Shown here: positions 6,526 to 8,545 of the stretch, one piece after another
How the letters are laid out: the number at the start of each line of letters is the position of its first letter
How positions within the stretch are numbered: position 1 is the first letter of the stretch
NCBI GenBank assembly: GCA_030530905.1
Contig: JAUMUB010000041.1
Span: 1 to 8,545, forward strand
Direction of reading: 5' to 3'
DNA from: Bifidobacteriaceae bacterium
GTDB taxonomy: Bacteria > Actinomycetota > Actinomycetes > Actinomycetales > Bifidobacteriaceae
DNA: 8,545 bases
Notes under the pieces: generated by a model
What the model was told of the DNA's origin: nothing
The model's input: only the letters and a program-made list of their open reading frames with translations
Databases searched by the model: none
Position numbers and translations under genes: made by a program

Positions 6526-7908
6526 ATGCCTAGAATGTTTGGTACTGATGGTGTACGAGGTTTAGCTAATCGAGATTTAACTGCACAGTTAGCATTGCAT
6601 TTAGGAGATGCTGCAGTACGAGTATTGGGTGAAAGTAAAGATGCCACTCATGCTGAGGGTCGTCGTCGTGCTCTTGTAGGTCGTGACACTCGCGTTTCTG
6701 GTGATTTTTTGGCGTCTGCTCTTTCAGCTGGCATGTCTGCTGGTGGTTTTGATGTTATTGATGCTGGTATTATTCCAACTCCTGGTGTCGCATTTTTAAC
6801 ATCAGTGTTGAACGTTGAAATGGGCGCAGTTATTTCTGCTTCACATAACGCTATGCCTGATAATGGTATTAAATTCTTTGCTCGTGGTGGTTTTAAATTG
6901 CCCGATAGTAAAGAGGATGAGATCGAGCAGGTGCTTGGTCAAGATTGGGATCGTCCTACTGGCGCAGGTGTTGGTCGTATTAGCCATGACACCACTACCG
7001 CAACAAACTTGTATATTGATCATTTAGTAAGCGCTATTGCTCCAATTGGTCGAGATAAAATACAGCCAAAACCTTTAGCGGGTTTAAAAGTGGTTGCAGA
7101 TTGCGCTAATGGCGCAACATCAGTGGTTGCTCCTGAAGCACTGCGCCGTGCTGGAGCTGAAGTAGTAGTTATTAACGCTTCCCCTGATGGGTACAATATT
7201 AATAAGAATGCTGGTTCTACTCATCCTGAACAGTTGCAAGCTATGGTTAAGGCAAGCGATGCTCAAATGGGTGTTGCTTTTGATGGTGATGCGGATCGTT
7301 GTTTAGCTGTTGATGAAGATGGCAATATGGTAAATGGCGATCAGATTATGGGTATTTTAGCACGCGCGAAAATGCGTGAGGGAAAGCTTAAAGATAACAC
7401 ATTAGTTATTACTATTATGAGTAATCTTGGGCTTAAGATTGCGCTGAAGAACATGGGCATTAAAACTGTAGAAACTAATGTGGGTGATCGTTATGTGCTT
7501 GAAGCAATGCTTCGTGACGGTTATTCGCTTGGTGGAGAGCAGTCAGGTCATGTTATTAATCGTGAGTTTGCAACAACGGGTGACGGTACGCTAACTGCTT
7601 TAACACTGTGTAATGAGGTTGTTCGTTCTGGTAAGAGTTTGAAAGAGCTTGCTGCTGATTTTCCACAGTTGCCTCAACAGCTAGTGAATGTTCCTAATGT
7701 TGATAAGAACGGGGTGAAAAGCAATGCTGCAATTGCTGAGGCTGTTCGCCGTGAAGAAGAGTTGCTAGGGGATACCGGTCGTGTTTTGTTGCGTCCTAGC
7801 GGTACTGAGCCTTTAGTGCGCGTGATGGCGGAGGCTCAAACTCAGCAAGAAGCAGATGATGTTTGTAATCGTCTTGCGCAAGTTGTAAAAGACGAATTGT
7901 CTTTATGA
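6526..7908 (+). CDS. glmM: Phosphoglucosamine mutase
   Basis: GlmM converts glucosamine-6-phosphate to glucosamine-1-phosphate, the cytosolic step before UDP-GlcNAc for peptidoglycan. The 460-residue product is of normal length with every alpha-D-phosphohexomutase element. It opens with the GlmM hallmark MFGTDGVRG (4-12). The phosphoserine loop SASHNAMPDNGIKFF has Ser106 as the phosphorylated residue, with Ala where many GlmM proteins have Pro after HN; I believe this variant is common in Actinobacteria. The magnesium loop DGDADR is at 253-258, the sugar-specificity loop GGEQSGH at 336-342, and the C-terminal phosphate-binding loop RPSGTEPLVRVM at 423-434. GTDGVRG and GGEQSGH favour GlmM over phosphomannomutase or phosphoglucomutase. 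The family needs activating phosphorylation of the serine. It is preceded by its own candidate promoter, and def follows 21 bases after its stop, so the pair is likely co-transcribed. Confidence 0.97.
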   Translation: MPRMFGTDGVRGLANRDLTAQLALHLGDAAVRVLGESKDATHAEGRRRALVGRDTRVSGDFLASALSAGMSAGGFDVIDAGIIPTPGVAFLTSVLNVEMGAVISASHNAMPDNGIKFFARGGFKLPDSKEDEIEQVLGQDWDRPTGAGVGRISHDTTTATNLYIDHLVSAIAPIGRDKIQPKPLAGLKVVADCANGATSVVAPEALRRAGAEVVVINASPDGYNINKNAGSTHPEQLQAMVKASDAQMGVAFDGDADRCLAVDEDGNMVNGDQIMGILARAKMREGKLKDNTLVITIMSNLGLKIALKNMGIKTVETNVGDRYVLEAMLRDGYSLGGEQSGHVINREFATTGDGTLTALTLCNEVVRSGKSLKELAADFPQLPQQLVNVPNVDKNGVKSNAAIAEAVRREEELLGDTGRVLLRPSGTEPLVRVMAEAQTQQEADDVCNRLAQVVKDELSL

Positions 7909-7918
7909 TTGTTTGCAC

Positions 7919-7923
7919 AGGAG
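7919..7923 (+). promoter_or_regulatory. def ribosome binding site
   Basis: AGGAG lies six bases before the ATG at 7930, the best-spaced Shine-Dalgarno in the window. It supports 7930 over the second in-frame ATG at 7936. Confidence 0.8.
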
Positions 7924-7929
7924 AATGAC

Positions 7930-8545
7930 ATGGGTATGCAGAATATTGATATCGCGCTAAATCGAGATATGGAGAAATTTCTTTCTCAGGCCGAACACGA
8001 TATATTGCCTATTGTTCAAGCTGGTGAGCCTGTTTTGCGTATGGAGTGCGAGCAGTACGATGGGCAACTTCGCAAGCAGACTTTAGCGAAACTTATTAAG
8101 ATTATGCGTAGCACCATGTTAGATGCCCCTGGTGTTGGTTTAGCAGGTCCTCAAATTGGCATTAATCTTGCAATTGCTGTTGTTGAGGATCACGTTCGGC
8201 ATGATGAGGATGATCCGCGTGAAATCGCTGAGTTTCCTTTTCATGCCATTATCAATCCGCGCTATACTCCGATTGGCGATGAAACGCGCAGTTTTTATGA
8301 GGGTTGCTTAAGCTTTGATGGTTATCAGGCTGTTCGCAAGCGTTGGCTTGATATAGACGCGTACTGGGATGATGAGGAGGGCAATCATCATCATGAGAAG
8401 TTACATGGTTGGCCTGCTCGTATTTTCCAGCATGAGACGGATCATTTAAGCGGTGAATTGTATATTGATAAGGCTCAGATTCGTTCGTTAACCACTAATG
8501 AGAATTTGGAAGACTTTTGGTGTGAGGATCCAGTTCCGCAAGCAG
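7930..8545 (+). CDS. def: Peptide deformylase, 3'-truncated by the window edge
   Basis: Deformylase removes the N-formyl group from new polypeptides, before methionine removal. The frame from the ATG at 7930 stays open for 205 complete codons to the right edge with no stop, so the C-terminus lies outside; bifidobacterial Def proteins, as I recall, are little longer, so few residues should be missing. All three metal-site motifs are present. Motif 1 is GVGLAGPQIG (68-77) with Gln75, carrying Gly where most families have Ala (GLAAPQ). Motif 2 is EGCLS (124-128) with ligand Cys126. Motif 3 is HETDH (168-172) with ligands His168 and His172 and catalytic Glu169, in the actinobacterial-looking GWPARIFQHETDHLSG. 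Two polar insertions stand out: an acidic one around 86-101 and DDEEGNHHHEKLHG at 147-160. The gene lies 21 bases after glmM and is probably translated from the same transcript. Confidence 0.94.
   Translation, partial: MGMQNIDIALNRDMEKFLSQAEHDILPIVQAGEPVLRMECEQYDGQLRKQTLAKLIKIMRSTMLDAPGVGLAGPQIGINLAIAVVEDHVRHDEDDPREIAEFPFHAIINPRYTPIGDETRSFYEGCLSFDGYQAVRKRWLDIDAYWDDEEGNHHHEKLHGWPARIFQHETDHLSGELYIDKAQIRSLTTNENLEDFWCEDPVPQA

Noticed and set aside
1..8545. Search for mobile elements, CRISPR arrays, tRNA or rRNA genes, riboswitches, or a defence or toxin-antitoxin cassette
   Set aside because: Intact core genes fill the window with spacers of at most 149 bases. No transposase, terminal repeats, repeat-spacer pattern or RNA gene was seen.

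Overview
This window holds six housekeeping genes, all on the + strand, from what is most likely a low-GC member of the Bifidobacteriaceae. Gardnerella is my best guess. The basis is recall of family sequences, not a search: the proteins read as bifidobacterial or actinobacterial (DapA beginning MHLLEKAPFGRVLPAMVTPM, GlmM with SASHNAMPDNGIKFF, deformylase with GWPARIFQHETDHL), while the DNA is clearly AT-rich in third codon positions and spacers, unlike typical high-GC Bifidobacterium.

Layout. Positions 1-693 are the 3' part of dapB (start outside the window). dapA follows after 45 bases, and rnj, the gene for ribonuclease J, after a further 53. No terminator is visible between these three, so they look like one transcription unit whose promoter lies upstream of the window. 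A 13-bp perfect hairpin with a short T tract (3710-3750) follows rnj. Next is pepN, an M1-family aminopeptidase N, closed by a strong 14-bp hairpin terminator (6386-6420). After a 149-base spacer with a candidate promoter and a 10-bp direct repeat come glmM (phosphoglucosamine mutase) and, 21 bases further on, def (peptide deformylase). def runs off the right edge without a stop.

How the genes relate. DapA and DapB catalyse consecutive steps of the diaminopimelate/lysine branch from aspartate semialdehyde. RNase J, downstream of dapA, is an RNA processing and decay nuclease, and this dapA-rnj neighbourhood is known from distant Gram-positive bacteria. PepN releases N-terminal amino acids from peptides. 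Deformylase removes the formyl group from new proteins, so both act at protein N-termini, although they are in different units. GlmM makes glucosamine-1-phosphate for UDP-GlcNAc and the cell wall.

I saw no mobile element, CRISPR array, tRNA, rRNA, riboswitch or broken gene, and nothing that looks like an undescribed multi-gene system. The points worth a second look are small: the long basic N-terminal extension of RNase J with a plausible internal start at its core, the hairpin placed just before the pepN ribosome binding site, the pepN start choice (a wrong start creates a false signal peptide), and short repeats in the glmM and dapA upstream regions.
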